Shown here one piece after another: positions 33,020 through 44,183 of a DNA stretch of 64,000 bases. The notes under the pieces were generated by a model, which saw only the letters and a list, made by a program, of their open reading frames with translations, had not been told where the DNA came from and searched no databases. The translations under genes and the position numbers were made by a program. How positions within the stretch are numbered: position 1 is the first letter of the stretch; the number at the start of each line of letters is the position of its first letter. Source of the DNA: Lithodes maja (Eukaryota > Arthropoda > Malacostraca > Decapoda > Lithodidae); NCBI GenBank assembly GCA_037953745.1, contig JBAKBP010013124.1, forward strand, positions 1 through 64,000, in the 5' to 3' direction.

Positions 33020-34362
33020 TTGATCATAGTTAAAGAATAGTCTGTTTTGTCTTAAAAATTCCCACTACCTTATATTTCACATATTAATTCGTGTCAATTG
33101 CCATATTAAATATACCTAAGTTTCATACCATATTGACATAATTGTCTTTGCCCCAACATTATGATGCAACGAAGCCGACTTTTGTTTGGTGTAGTTTTTA
33201 TACATGCGATCCATTAATTTATTTGATTGAACTGCATAATTATGTATTTGTATATTTTAATCGAAGGGACAAGACGAACCAGACCCACCTTTGTGGGCTC
33301 ATCTAACCTTCGGAAGGAGGGAGAACCGAAGCACTCGCTTCACCATTTACAGGTGGCCTCGCCCAACACTTTAATCTCAGCCTCTCGAGTGAATGGGGTA
33401 TAGCTATATTTAAACGTTCTTATTTAGCTAAGGAAGGAAGTGTAACCATTAACAGGCATCATACTAGCTCAATTAACCCTTCTAAATACCACAGATCCTT
33501 CCTTAGCTGCACACAATTGTCTAAATATAGCTAAAATATAACTAAACACATCTTCGGTACGGAAGGGGTTTATCTCGGAGGGATCAGCACTCGTCGAGGC
33601 AGTTAAAAAGACGCCATATCTCCTCAAGAAAATTACATGCAGGTATGCGTAATGTGAGTCACGTTTAATGTGTGTGGCCGTGTGTTTGAGTCGACTAATT
33701 ACGAAACGTGATTAGGTAAGTGTGAGCGTACCTTAGTTAAGAGGGAGGTAGGTTATCAGGCTTATATTGAGAATACACACGTAACCATATAGTTATTACG
33801 TTTAATATTCAATGCATTAAATCAAGGAACCTATTTTATGTGTGCTAATGATATATTTTAATTATATATAAACTTTAAGAGTGAAATCCATGTTTACTCC
33901 AGATATTGGTATACAGTATACGGGCTTATATCATTACAACTGAAGTGATAAATTGAGAATGGAAAAGTAAATTCAAATCTCAATTGTATTTGACTTAAAA
34001 AACATACAGTATATGGTAAGTAAACTACCATCTTTGAATGGATCATCAAGTTTTATATTGTGCTAGGTTTATATAATATGACAAATGTGAACATGAACTA
34101 TGTAATGTAAGGCTACTATTTCGATGAAATATTTCATTTTAGGAAGATTTGGAAAACATGCCTAAAATACTTTCAAAGAGAGAGGGAAATAATCCTGGGG
34201 GAAGAGTTTATAGACGTGAAACAAGAAAGAAAGAAGTAGAAATGGAAGGAGGGATTTGGCTGAGAGAGGGTGGGAGAGTGGAGATGGAGTGGTAGGGCAG
34301 CAATGCTACCAACACAATTCGCGATTCTCTCTCAGGCAGGTATAGCAGGACTTATGTCCATA
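33020..34362. other. Intergenic, nothing recognised
   Basis: AT-rich sequence with a somewhat GC-richer patch at 33260-33620. I see no supported ORF, RNA gene or repeat boundary. Confidence 0.5.
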
Positions 34363-34915
34363 ACAGTACATGTGTTCAACCGTCTCCGTGAGTTCTACAC
34401 CCCCACACAGCTTCTAACTCTGTATAAGGACACTATGCGCCAATGTATTGCGTTTTGTTTGCATGTGTTGGGAGGCTCAACTCATCTGGCTAGCTATCCT
34501 AGCCTAGACAATACCACTTTTGGAAAGGGTAGAGTCCAAAGCATTTAGACTAATCAATTCACCTCCTCTTACTAATTCCCTACAATCTCTCTCTACACGC
34601 CGCAACGTTGCACCTCTCTCACTCTTCTACCGCTATTACAATAATACATGTTCTTCAGAACTTTCTAAATGTTTACCTCCTCCCTTACTGAGAGTGGGGG
34701 TCAATTGATTATAAACACATTCCCACCTCTATTCTATCCAACTCTGTATCCCAAGAGTGAACCAATTTTCACAGCTTTTCTTCTACTCAACAAGTTATGA
34801 AACTCTCTCCCTTTACCTGCCTTTCCCTCATCGTATGGCTTATTAAACTGCTTCAAGCTCCACGTGTCCAACCATTTTGACTTTAACATACCTTGAATTT
34901 GGATCTATATAATTT
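34363..34915 (+). mobile_element. Old Jockey-like LINE 3' fragment
   Basis: The plus strand carries the C-terminal domain of the same family (VFNRLREFYTPTQLLTLYKD, AFRLINSPPLTNSLQSLSTR) with frameshifts and stops. It is truncated at both ends and strongly diverged. Confidence 0.75.
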
Positions 34916-34989
34916 GTTCAACTTTGGGGGGGGGGGATACTTGATATAGGTGGCTTTGCCTTTTCTTTCCTTCATATACATTGAACAAA

Positions 34990-35089
<100 letters not shown>

Positions 35090-35166
35090 AATTTCTCAGT
35101 GGGGTTCGAACCGCCGACCGTCAGGACGATAGCCGACGCTTTAATCAACTACACCACGGCAGTCTA
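35090..35166 (-). repeat. tRNA-derived SINE, minus copy
   Basis: The minus strand reads TGCCGTGGTGTAGTTGATTA (A-box) and GGCGGTTCGAACCCCACTGA (B-box arm) at tRNA spacing, followed by a (TA)n tail. It looks like a polymerase III SINE head. The same sequence occurs inverted at 35231. Confidence 0.65.
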
Positions 35167-35230
35167 GATTACATACAGTATATGATAAATAAACTTCCAC
35201 CTTCGAATGGATCATAAAGTTGTATATTGT

Positions 35231-35282
35231 GCCGTGGTGTAGTTGATTAAAGCGTGGGCTATCGTCCTGACGGTCGGCGTTT
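35231..35282 (+). repeat. tRNA-derived SINE, partial plus copy
   Basis: GCCGTGGTGTAGTTGATTAA to GACGGTCGGCG matches the minus copy at 35090-35166 but stops before the B-box and passes straight into (TA)n. The pair forms an inverted repeat around a spacer of about 65 bp. Confidence 0.65.
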
Positions 35283-35283
35283 T

Positions 35284-35284
<1 letters not shown>

Positions 35285-35349
<65 letters not shown>

Positions 35350-35415
35350 TATATATATATATATATGTACTGTACTGTATATGTATATACGGTATATAAA
35401 TATATATATATATAT
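35285..35415. repeat. (TA)n microsatellite
   Basis: (TA)n with a few CACTA/TGTACTG interruptions. The truncated 5' end of the next LINE joins it without a gap, and (TA)n resumes at that LINE's 3' end, which suggests insertion into the microsatellite. Confidence 0.95.
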
Positions 35416-37965
35416 CTCCATCTCCATCTTAGGAGATTTCAACGTTCACCACCGCCAATGGCTCTCCTCTCACACTACTGATCCACCTGGTGAACAAGCC
35501 TACGTCTTTTCTATCCTAAATGACCTAGAGCAGTTAGTTCAGCAACCCACCCGTATCCCGGATCGCATCGGAGATCGGCCCAACATTCTTGACCTGTTTC
35601 TAACTTCTAACGCTTCTTCTTATACTGTCGATCTTTTCTCTCCTTTGGGCTCCTCTGACCATAAACTTATCTCTGTCACCTGTCCTATCTCTCCAGTACA
35701 GCCACCCGATCCTCCTAGCCGGCGGCGCTTGTGGCACTTTGGTGCTGCCGACTGGGAGGCTCTTCGGCAGTACTTCTTTGATTTCCCATGGAATGATTTC
35801 TGCTTCCATGGCCGAGGACCCTCGGAGAGTGCTGAACGCATTACCGAGGTAATCCTATCGGGAATGGAAGCATACATTCCATTCTCTTTCTCTCAGTCTA
35901 ATGCTAAAAAATCTTGGTTTACTCACGCCTGTTCTACTGCTGTCCGCAATAAGGAGGAAGCATTCAAACGGTACCGACGCCTTAAAACTCAAGACTCTCA
36001 TTCTTCATATGTTTCTGCCCGGAATCAAGCCAAATCTGTTCTTCGACTTGCCAAACACTCTTTCATCAATAATAAATGCACTGAACTATCCAACTCTAGC
36101 TCTTCCCAAGCTTTCTGGCATCTAGCCAAAAACCTCTCCAACAATTTCTCTTCCTCGTCTTTCCCTCCCCTTTCCCACTCTGATGGCACAACCATCACTT
36201 CTTCCTCTGACAAAGCTAAACTCTTCGCTCAAACTTTTCCTAGAAACTCCACCTTGGATGATTCCGGTGCTATTCCTCCCTCTCCGCCCTCCTCTCTCTT
36301 ACTTATGCCTAATATCCTAATCTCTTCTAAAGATGTACTTTCTACCCTCTCTGGGCTTAACACTAATAAGGCGTACGGTCCGGACGGTGTTCCTCCTATT
36401 GTTCTCAAAAACTGTGCTTCCGTGCTGACTCCCTGCCTAGGCAAACTCTTTCGTCTCTGTCTATCCTCTAACGTCTTCCCTTCATGCTGGAAGTTTGCTC
36501 ACATTCAACCTGTCCCAAAGAAGGGTGACCGCTCTCAACCCTCCAACTATCGTCCAATTGCTCTTATCTCTTGTCTTTCTAAAGTTTTTGAAACTATTCT
36601 TGCTTCCAAATTTCTTAAGCATTTCTCTTCTCATAATCTGCTCTCAGATCGCCAGTATGGCTTCCTTAAGGGTCGCTCTACTGGTGATATTCTTTCAAAT
36701 CTTACTAACTCTTGATCATCCTCCTTTCGGGACTTCGGTGAGACTTTTTCTATTGCACTAGACATATCGAAAGCCTTCGATAGAGTCTGGCATAAATCTT
36801 TAATTTCTAAACTACCCTCCTTCGGTTTCTATCCCTCCATCTGTGCCTTTGTCTCTAATTTCTTTTCCGGCCGTTCCATAGCTGCGGTTGTGGACGGCCA
36901 TTGTTCACTTCCTCACCCTATAAACTCCGGTGTTCCTCAGGGCTCTGTCCTATCTCCTATTCTCTTTCTAATTTTTATAAATGATCTCCTTAACTGTACC
37001 TTAATTCCCATCCATTCATACGCAGACGACTCAACCTTACACTACTCCATTAGTTTTTCAGAACGCCCCAGCCAGCAATCCCTCAACGACAAACGTAATG
37101 AAGCCATAGAACTCTTAAATTCTGATCTAAATACTATTTCCAATTGGGGCAGAGAAAACCTTGTTAACTTTAATGCTTCCAAAACCCAATTTCTCCATCT
37201 ATCTACCCGTCAGGATCTCCCAGCGGACTATCCCTGTCTTATCCCTTATTCTTCAACAATACAAAAATTGACCCTTCATCTTCTCTCAATATTCTTGGTG
37301 TCTCTTTTTCTTCTGCTCTCATTTGGAAGGACCATATTACCAGTCTTGCTAAGGCAGCCTCCCAGAAGCTGGGTGTGCTCAACCGCCTTAGGGGGTTCTT
37401 TTCCCCTGCACAGCTTCTTGCTCTGTACAGGGGCATAGTGCGCCCTTGTATTGAGTATTGTTCACATGTGTTGGGAGGTTCCTCTCACACCGCTCTCCTA
37501 GACAAAGTTGAAAGGAAGGCTTTTCGTATCATTAACTCCCTTCCACTCACCAACTCTCTGCAATCTCTCTCTCTCCGCCGCAATGTTGCATCTCTCTCGC
37601 TATTCTATCGCTACTATAATAATCAGTGTTCCTCAGAGCTATCCCAGTGCATACCACCTCCTTTACGTAGGGCACGTGGTACCCGTCTTGCAACTCAATC
37701 CCACCCCTACTCTGTGCAACTCTCCAACCCAAGAGTGAAACGTTACTCTCAAACTTTCTTCTACTCAACATCTGAGTTCTGGAACTCTCTCCCAGAATCG
37801 GTCTTTCCCTCTTCCTATGACTTAAATTGCTTCAAACTCTGTGTCCAGGCATTTTGGCTCGAACGTCCCTTGATTTTGGCCCTGTCACTCTTTCAACTAT
37901 GGGGGAGGCACTCGCTATAGGCAGTTATGCCTTTTGCCTCCCTCAATCACATAGAAAAAATAAAA
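35416..37965 (+). mobile_element. Jockey-like LINE, copy 2 (longest young copy)
   Basis: The plus-strand copy is truncated in the endonuclease (it begins at LGDFNVHH) and ends with CCTCAATCACATAG and a short A-rich tail that merges with (TA)n. It is very close in sequence to copy 1 (15533-17987) and copy 3 (38441-39948), so it is young. Frames are interrupted twice. Confidence 0.88.
35437..37920 (+). pseudogene. Jockey-like LINE endonuclease-RT ORF, two lesions
   Basis: Endonuclease: GDFNVHHRQWL, RPNILDLFLTSN and SSDHKLISV. A linker includes NAKKSWFTHACS. RT: NKAYGPDGVPP, NYRPIALISC, AFDRVWHKSL, SGVPQGSVLSP, YADD at 37019-37030, then the C-terminal RGFFSPAQLLALYRG and PRVKRYSQTFFYS. Lesions: TGA at 36713-36715 where relatives have Trp, and an 11-bp insertion near 37233 that shifts frame. 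The frame also opens 5' into (TA)n, which is not native. It is the most complete copy of the family here, but the endonuclease N-terminus is absent. Confidence 0.85.
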
Positions 37966-38103
<138 letters not shown>

Positions 38104-38112
38104 ATACATATT

Positions 38113-38440
38113 TGTTATATGTGAATGAAAGAGACAAAAGGCAAAGCTGCCTGTAACTACTATCTCCAACAAAGTTGACACAGTGACAGAGAAACAATAT
38201 CAAGGTACGTTATAGTAAAACAGCCTGGGCACACACAGTTTAAATCAGCCTAATTCATAGGATTAATGAAAACATTATTGAGGGAGAGAGTTCCAAAGTT
38301 CACTTGATGAGTAGAAGACCGAGAAGATTTGTTAACTCTTGGGTTGGAGAGCTAGACAGAATAGGAGTAGGATTGTGCATCCCACTCGTCGTAAGGGAGT
38401 GGGTATGCACAGAGAGCTCTGAAGAACACTGATAAGTGTA
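38113..38440 (-). mobile_element. Old Jockey-like LINE, 3' part (split by copy 3)
   Basis: The minus strand begins at the family 3' end (ATGTGAATGAAAGAGACAAA) and covers the C-terminal domain up to GAACACTGATAAGTGTAATA. Alignment with 27107-28391 shows that the sequence resumes at 39951 after a 1.5-kb insertion. Confidence 0.78.
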
Positions 38441-39948
38441 ATAGCTAGGCAAACTCTTTCGTCTCTGTCTATCCTCTAACGTCTTCCCTTCATGCTGGAA
38501 GTTTGCTCACATTTAACCTGTCCCAAAGAAGGGTGACCGCTCTCAACCCTCCAACTATCTTCCAATTGCTCTCATCTCTTGTCTTTCTAAAGTTTTTGAA
38601 ACTATTCTTGCTTCCAAATTTCTTAAGCATTTCTCTTCTCATAGTCTGCTCTCAGATCGCCAGTATGGCTTCCTTAAGGGTCGCTCTACTGGTGATCTTC
38701 TTCATATCTTACTAACTCTTGGTCATCCTCCTTTTGGGACTTCGGTGAAACTTTTTCTATTGCACTAGACATATCGAAAGCTTTCGATAGAGTCTGGCAC
38801 AAATCTTCAATTTCTAAAATACCCTTCTTCGGTTTCTATCCCTCCATCTGTGCCTTTGTCTCTAATTTCCTTTCCGGCCGTTCCATAGCCGCGGTTGTGG
38901 ATGGCCATTGTTCACTTCCTCACCCTATATACTCTGGTGTTCCACAGGGCTCTGTCCTATCTCCTATTCTCTTTCTAATTTTAATAAATGATCTCCTTAA
39001 CTGTACCTTAATTCCCATCCATTCATACGCAGACGACTCAACCTAACACTACTCCATTAGTTTTCAGAACGCCCCAGCCAGCAATCCCTTAAGGACAAAC
39101 GTAATGAAGCCATAGAACTCTTAAATTCTGATCTAAGTACTATCTCCAATTGGGGCAGAGAAAACCTGGTTACCTTTAATGCTTCCAAAACCCAATTTCT
39201 CCATCCATCTACCCGTCAGGATCTCCCAGCGGACTATCCCTTATTCTTCAACAATACAAAAACCAACCCTTCATCTTCTCTCAATATTCTTGGTGTCTCT
39301 TTTTCTTCTGCTCTCATTTGGAAGGACCATATTACCAGTCTTGCTAAGGCAGCCTCCCAGAAGCTGGGTGTGCTCAACCGCCTTAGGGGGTTCTTTTCCC
39401 CAACACAGCTTCTTGCTCTGTACAGGGGCATAGTGCGTCCTTGTATTGAGTGTTGTTCACATGTGTGGGGAGGTTCCTCTCACATCGCTCTCCTAGACAA
39501 AGTTGAAAGGAAGGCCTTTCGTATCATTAACTCCCGTCCACTCACCAACTCTCTCTCTCCGCCGCAATGTTGCATCTCTCTCGCTATTCTATCGCTACTA
39601 TAATAATCAGTGTTCCTCAGAGCTTTCCCAGTTCATACCACCTCCTTTACGTAGGGCACGTGGTACCCGTCTTGCAACTCAATCCCACCCCTACTCTGTG
39701 CAACTCTCTAACCCAAGAGTGAAACATTATTCTCAAATTTTCTTCTACTCAACAGCTGAGCTCTGGAACTCTCCCAGAATCAGTCTTTCCCTCTTCCTAT
39801 GACTTAAATTGCTTCAAACTCCGTGTGTCCAGGCATTTTGGCTTGATCGTCCCTTGATTTTGGCCCTGTCACTCTTTCAACTATGGGGGAGGCACTCGCT
39901 ATAGGTAATTCTGCCTTTTGCCTCCCTCAATCACATGGAAAAAAAAAC
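38441..39948 (+). mobile_element. Jockey-like LINE, copy 3, inserted in an older copy
   Basis: This plus-strand copy starts mid-RT (GGCAAACTCTTTCGTCTCTG) and ends CCTCAATCACATGG plus an A-run. It carries FLKGRSTGD, AFDRVWH, GVPQGSV, YADD and the C-terminal domain, with multiple frameshifts. It interrupts an older minus-strand member of its own family. Confidence 0.85.
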
Positions 39949-39950
39949 GG

Positions 39951-40380
39951 TAGAAGAGTGAAACAAATGCAACAGTGTGGCGTATAGAAAGAGATTGTAA
40001 GGAACTAGTAAGAGGAAGTGAGTTGCTTTTGATCCTACCCTTTCGAGGAGTGTGGTATAGAGCGAACGTCCCCACACATGCGAACAATACTCGATACATG
40101 GGCGAATTGTGCCCCTATACAGAGCAAGAAGCTATGCGGGGGCAAAGAACCCATGGAGACGGTTTAGCATGCCTAACTTCTGGGAAGCTGTTTTAGCAAG
40201 AGAGGTAATAGGATCTTTCAAAAAAAAAAAAAAAAAGGCCAGGAGAAAAAGAAACACCAAGAATACTGAGAGAAGATAAAAGGTTGATTTTTGTATTGAT
40301 GGAGAATAAGGGGAAGTCGTGTGGAAGAGGGTGATGGGAGATAGAAGAAGAAATTGGGTTTTGGAATCACTGAATGTATA
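39951..40380 (-). mobile_element. Old Jockey-like LINE, continued after copy 3
   Basis: The minus strand resumes (GGTAGAAGAGTGAAACAAAT) exactly where 38440 broke off and runs to about 40380 through GFFAPA, LGMLNRL and KTQFLLLS-like remnants. An A-run of 16 lies at 40221-40236. Confidence 0.75.
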
Positions 40381-41073
40381 TATTATCTGCCGAGAAGTTA
40401 GCTCCACCTGCTCTTATTACTCGGCTATTACAAAGTTTGTATAGCCTAAGACGCTGTTAGTATTATGAAAACCTGGCAAATAATATAATTCTGAGACTTG
40501 TTATGTTTTTACTGTTCCTTTCGTTATTGAAACATATGGCTATTAACCTCTTCAGCAGTATGACGTAATTTTCATATCATTCTGGATACCATTAGACTAT
40601 TATATTTAGCATATAATCTGCCTCAAAGGGGTAAATAAAATTTCGATAAACCATTTGAGTAACATAGGTTCTTCTTAAACTGCATAAAAAAAAATATATT
40701 TTTTTAACCAGAATCGATGGCATAGAGTCGTTAAAGGCTGCAGGGGAAAAGGGACTACGATTGCTGACAACTGAAAAGGAAATCGAGTATAGTATAGTAT
40801 AGTATTGGTAACCAGGTTAGAGATGAATCAATGCATGGTGTACAATTACTATAAACAATAATCAGAATTGCAGATAAGTGTTGAGGGAAAAGATCTTGTG
40901 GGTTCCTGGACAACTCATCCAGTGGGAAATTTCAACCAGTGCCAAATCAACCAGGACCAACCAAATTAGTGCCAATGTACAGTACTAACCTAGCTTGACC
41001 TATCCTAACCTAACAATATTGGGTGAATTGACACTGGTTGAGAGTTACTGGTTGAAATGGTCTACTGGTCTGC
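40381..41073. other. Intergenic; contains a hairpin-forming repeat
   Basis: No gene is seen. At 40933-41062, ATTTCAACCAGT on the left pairs with ACTGGTTGAAAT on the right, and further CAACCAG/CTGGTTG words lie between them. The sequence shares CCTAACAATATTGG with 30300-30430, which indicates a dispersed inverted-repeat element. Confidence 0.5.
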
Positions 41074-41077
41074 TTAA

Positions 41078-41353
41078 CCCTTTCAGTGCTCAAGGACACA
41101 AGTATATAATTTTGGCTATCATTAGAAGATTTTATTAAGATTAGGAAGGATCTGTAGGAATTATAAAGTTTCGATTAGAATTTTTGTACCCATATGATTG
41201 CTCGAGAGCATTCATTAATTTCATAATATCGTGTATTACTATCCGAAATAAACTGCTAAAGCGCGTCAGAATCCTCAAGTAGTTAACCCATAAAGTACAG
41301 GCGACGAATTTATTTTATTTCAGCTAAAAAAAGACGTCACAGTACTGAAAGGG
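41078..41353. mobile_element. TTAA-flanked MITE, family D
   Basis: The 276-bp body starts CCCTTTCAGTGCT and ends AGTACTGAAAGGG, a 13-bp inverted repeat with one mismatch. It is bounded by TTAA at 41074-41077 and 41354-41357. It has no ORF. The TTAA plus CCC...GGG termini are typical of piggyBac-mobilised elements. Confidence 0.8.
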
Positions 41354-41387
41354 TTAAAACACTGCTATAGCCTAGATACCTCATGAC

Positions 41388-41424
41388 GGCCAGGCAGCTT
41401 AGGGAACAACAACAACAACAACAT
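41388..41424 (+). mobile_element. Ultra-short LINE 3' end with (CAA)n tail
   Basis: GGCCAGGCAGCTTAGGG followed by (AAC)n is the same 3' terminus as in the LINE at 28530-28905. Only about 20 bp of element plus the tail are present, so this is an extreme 5' truncation. Confidence 0.65.
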
Positions 41425-41911
41425 ACCTCATGGCTCACTTTGCCTTTCTAAGCTACATTATGTGTATTGTTTAGAACGAACATAAACCCTTTACTTAATT
41501 ACCACGTTTTAGATTCAATTCATGCATAATGTACTGTAGTATTTGTATAAGGTCAGAAGTAAATATTATGAGATAGCCACATTTTACATAAAGTCTAGAC
41601 TATATACCGTGTATAATTAAAATGTATTATTGCATTTTGAAAGTACATAAACATTTTACAGACACATCTCATTTCTGCATACATTTAATAATACAAAATC
41701 ATATTATGATGAGCGATATTGAGAAAGAACAAATATATACTTTTATAAAATTACATAACACTACTTTTAACAAATACTATGTAAAATTAACTAATAAAAG
41801 CTCCATGACCGTTAATTACCAGGCTGAAATGCTCAATTATAATTTTCATGTAAGCATCAAGGTATTACATTTAACATCTAGAAGTCTTAATTGTTATATT
41901 CCTTCTTTATG
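41425..41911. other. Intergenic, nothing recognised
   Basis: Very AT-rich. An open frame at 41622-41915 is Asn/Lys/Ile-rich without any known motif, so I do not call it. Confidence 0.45.
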
Positions 41912-41915
41912 TTAA

Positions 41916-42544
41916 CCTAACAAGTGCGCACGGGGGTAATTGAAAACCTCCCCCTGTGCTGACTTATTTGAGGTGTTTCCGTCACTAAAATATTCATTGT
42001 ACCATTAATAGCATTAATAATTATCCATATGCGCCTATTATGGGTTGATTATAAAGGTATTAACCTGAAACAACAATAAAACGAGTGAAAACAGCGTTTG
42101 GATGGTCAAAATCGGAGATATAGCCCGCGAGTTGTATAATGTATGGGTGAGGCAAGCTACCTTCCCGCCAATTTTCCCCAAGGCCACTGCGACACAGTCG
42201 ATCGATACTCTCTCTCTCTCTCTTGCACTCGATGGCCATCAGTGATGACAACACCCTGCTTGCAACTCGCTAATGTTAGCACGAAAATATACCTCAGAAT
42301 AAGGGAATAATAGGGAAAATAGGTGATAACTGAGGGATAGGAGGAAAGTGGGGAAGGAGGGGAGGTAGAGGACTGAGATTTTGCATGGCCCAGGGGCCAA
42401 ACAAAAATAAAAAAATAAAAAAATAAAAATAAAAAAAATATTTTGTTTTCGATGTCAAAAGTTGATTTTTAATTTTACTTACTCAGGAGAGTCTTCCCGC
42501 AGTCCGCCGGGGGAACTCTTAAGAGTCTTCCGGCAGCTCCCGGG
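41916..42544. mobile_element. TTAA-flanked MITE, family B copy 1
   Basis: The 629-bp body starts CCTAACAAGTGCGCA and ends CAGCTCCCGGG, with TTAA at 41912-41915 and 42545-42548. It contains (CT)n, an AAATAAAAAAATAAA tract and two subterminal copies of GAGTCTTCC(C/G)GCAG near the right end. It has no ORF. It is nearly identical to copies at 48361-48990 and 61429-62057. Terminal inversion is very short, and the TTAA duplication is the main evidence. Confidence 0.85.
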
Positions 42545-42548
42545 TTAA

Positions 42549-42600
42549 TGAACACATTTTATTTATTTATTTATTATTATTATTATTATTATCATAATTA
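42549..42600. repeat. (ATTT)n/(ATT)n microsatellite
   Basis: ATTTATTTATTT followed by repeated ATT triplets, adjoining the MITE. Confidence 0.9.
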
Positions 42601-42618
42601 TTACTAGTATAGGTATTA

Positions 42619-42651
42619 TTAGGGGTTCGTCCCCTACGGGGAACCCCTATT
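42619..42651. repeat. Perfect palindrome/hairpin
   Basis: AGGGGTTC at the left pairs with GAACCCCT at the right, and an inner CCCC pairs with GGGG around TA. This would form a strong hairpin. It may be the end of an unrecognised transposon that extends rightward. Confidence 0.7.
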
Positions 42652-43528
42652 GTAATCATTAAACCTGGAATTTCATCCAAATTCTTCTTACGCGCCGGTT
42701 TCGACGCAATAACTCCAGAACCGCTTTTTGGATCGGGATCAAACTTTCACAAGAGGTGCGTTTTTGTATTGGGCAACTTTTGATATGCTAAACATCCGGC
42801 ATGGTGGCCAAACAGGTCCGTGGCAGCCGATTTCCCGAAAAACTTGACGCTTAAATACCGTCTCTTCCCACTCACAGGAAACGACTGGGCTTTGGCATAC
42901 GCACTCCCCTACTAATGCTCCGCAAATTTTATAGAGAAGGTTTTGCTTTTGCACGTGGGGTTTTTTCCGGCAATCTTGAAAAAAACTCGAATTCCACTTA
43001 AAATTCCACATCTTGAAAACTACGCCGATGATCAGAGCCATGCTTGCATAGTTGGGTGAGGCTCGCGATTCCGAACGTTTTGATACCAAAAAAATATAAA
43101 TGGGTGGAATAGTTTGGCCGCAGCATTGAAAACTGTCTATTCTTAAATTACTTTAAAACCGAATTCGCTACCACACACAAAGTTTACCGTCTACAGTCTA
43201 TAGGCTTCCACGCATCCCCCAGTTTTGCTTAATAACATAATCTCTTTATTATTCAGTCCTAACTTTTGTTTTTTTATTTAACTCTCTCAAAACCGTTCGA
43301 GTCCCTACGAATTCCAGCAATTATTTAGCCAACCTACCTATACATACCTACCCTACCAAATAATAATGATAAATTCAAATTTATTTTTGGTGAATGACAG
43401 AGTATTGGCTAAGGTTTTTAACAATTCCTCCCTTTGCCAAATGCTTAGTTTAATAACAATGATATGGACCTTTAAAGTTTTGGCAATTGCCCGTGTGACT
43501 CGTATTTTAACCCTCCTAAAGTGTTACC
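42652..43528. other. Intergenic, nothing assigned
   Basis: Moderately GC-richer to about 43090, then AT-rich. An open frame on the minus strand at 42739-43089 has no motif I recognise. Confidence 0.45.
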
Positions 43529-44085
43529 ACGAAATACCGCTAGATCCTTTCTCAAAAGTCGCTAGCATGTTGCTACATAGCCAAACAATGTTAGGACAAT
43601 GCTGCAATTTCTAAATAGTTTTGGTTTGTTTGTTTTGCAAATTTTTCAATGTAGTATGACTAGAATGTCTGAAATTTTCAAATTATCCCTAGTAAATGTC
43701 TCTAAATATAAAAGAAATGGCTGCTAGATTGAAGTAAATAGCTCTACATTTAGCGGTAATATGTAGCTTTACAACTGGCACCACTGCAACCACCACCTCC
43801 CTCCCACCCTCCCAGTAGTCTCCACAAAATACCCTAGATCCTTTCTCAAAAGTCGCTAGCATGTTGCTACATAGTCAAACAATGTTAGAATAATGCTGCA
43901 ATTTCTAAAGAGTTTTGGTTTGTTTGTTTTGCAAATTTTACAATGTAATATGACTAGAATGTCTGAAATGTTTAAATTATCCCTAGTAAATCTCTCTAGA
44001 TATGAAAAAATGGCTGCTAAATTGAAGTAAATAGCTCTACATCTAGCGGTAATATGTAGCGATACAACTGGCAACACTGCCTAGC
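43529..44085. repeat. Two-copy direct repeat, about 255 bp each
   Basis: Unit 1 (about 43529-43780) and unit 2 (about 43826-44085) share CTAGATCCTTTCTCAAAAGT, GCTAGCATGTTGCTACATAG, GACTAGAATGTCTGAAAT and GCGGTAATATGTAGC. They are about 90% alike and are separated by a short C-rich spacer. Confidence 0.85.
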
Positions 44086-44183
44086 CCTTCCTTCCTCCGT
44101 CCCTCCTCCCTCATCTATGTATCAACAACCACTCTAGTGAACTTTCGGTATTTAGTTTATTCAGCTTAATACTATTTATCCAC

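Noticed and set aside
41622..41915. 97-codon plus-strand frame
   Set aside because: AT-rich composition explains it; it ends exactly at the MITE edge and has no motif.
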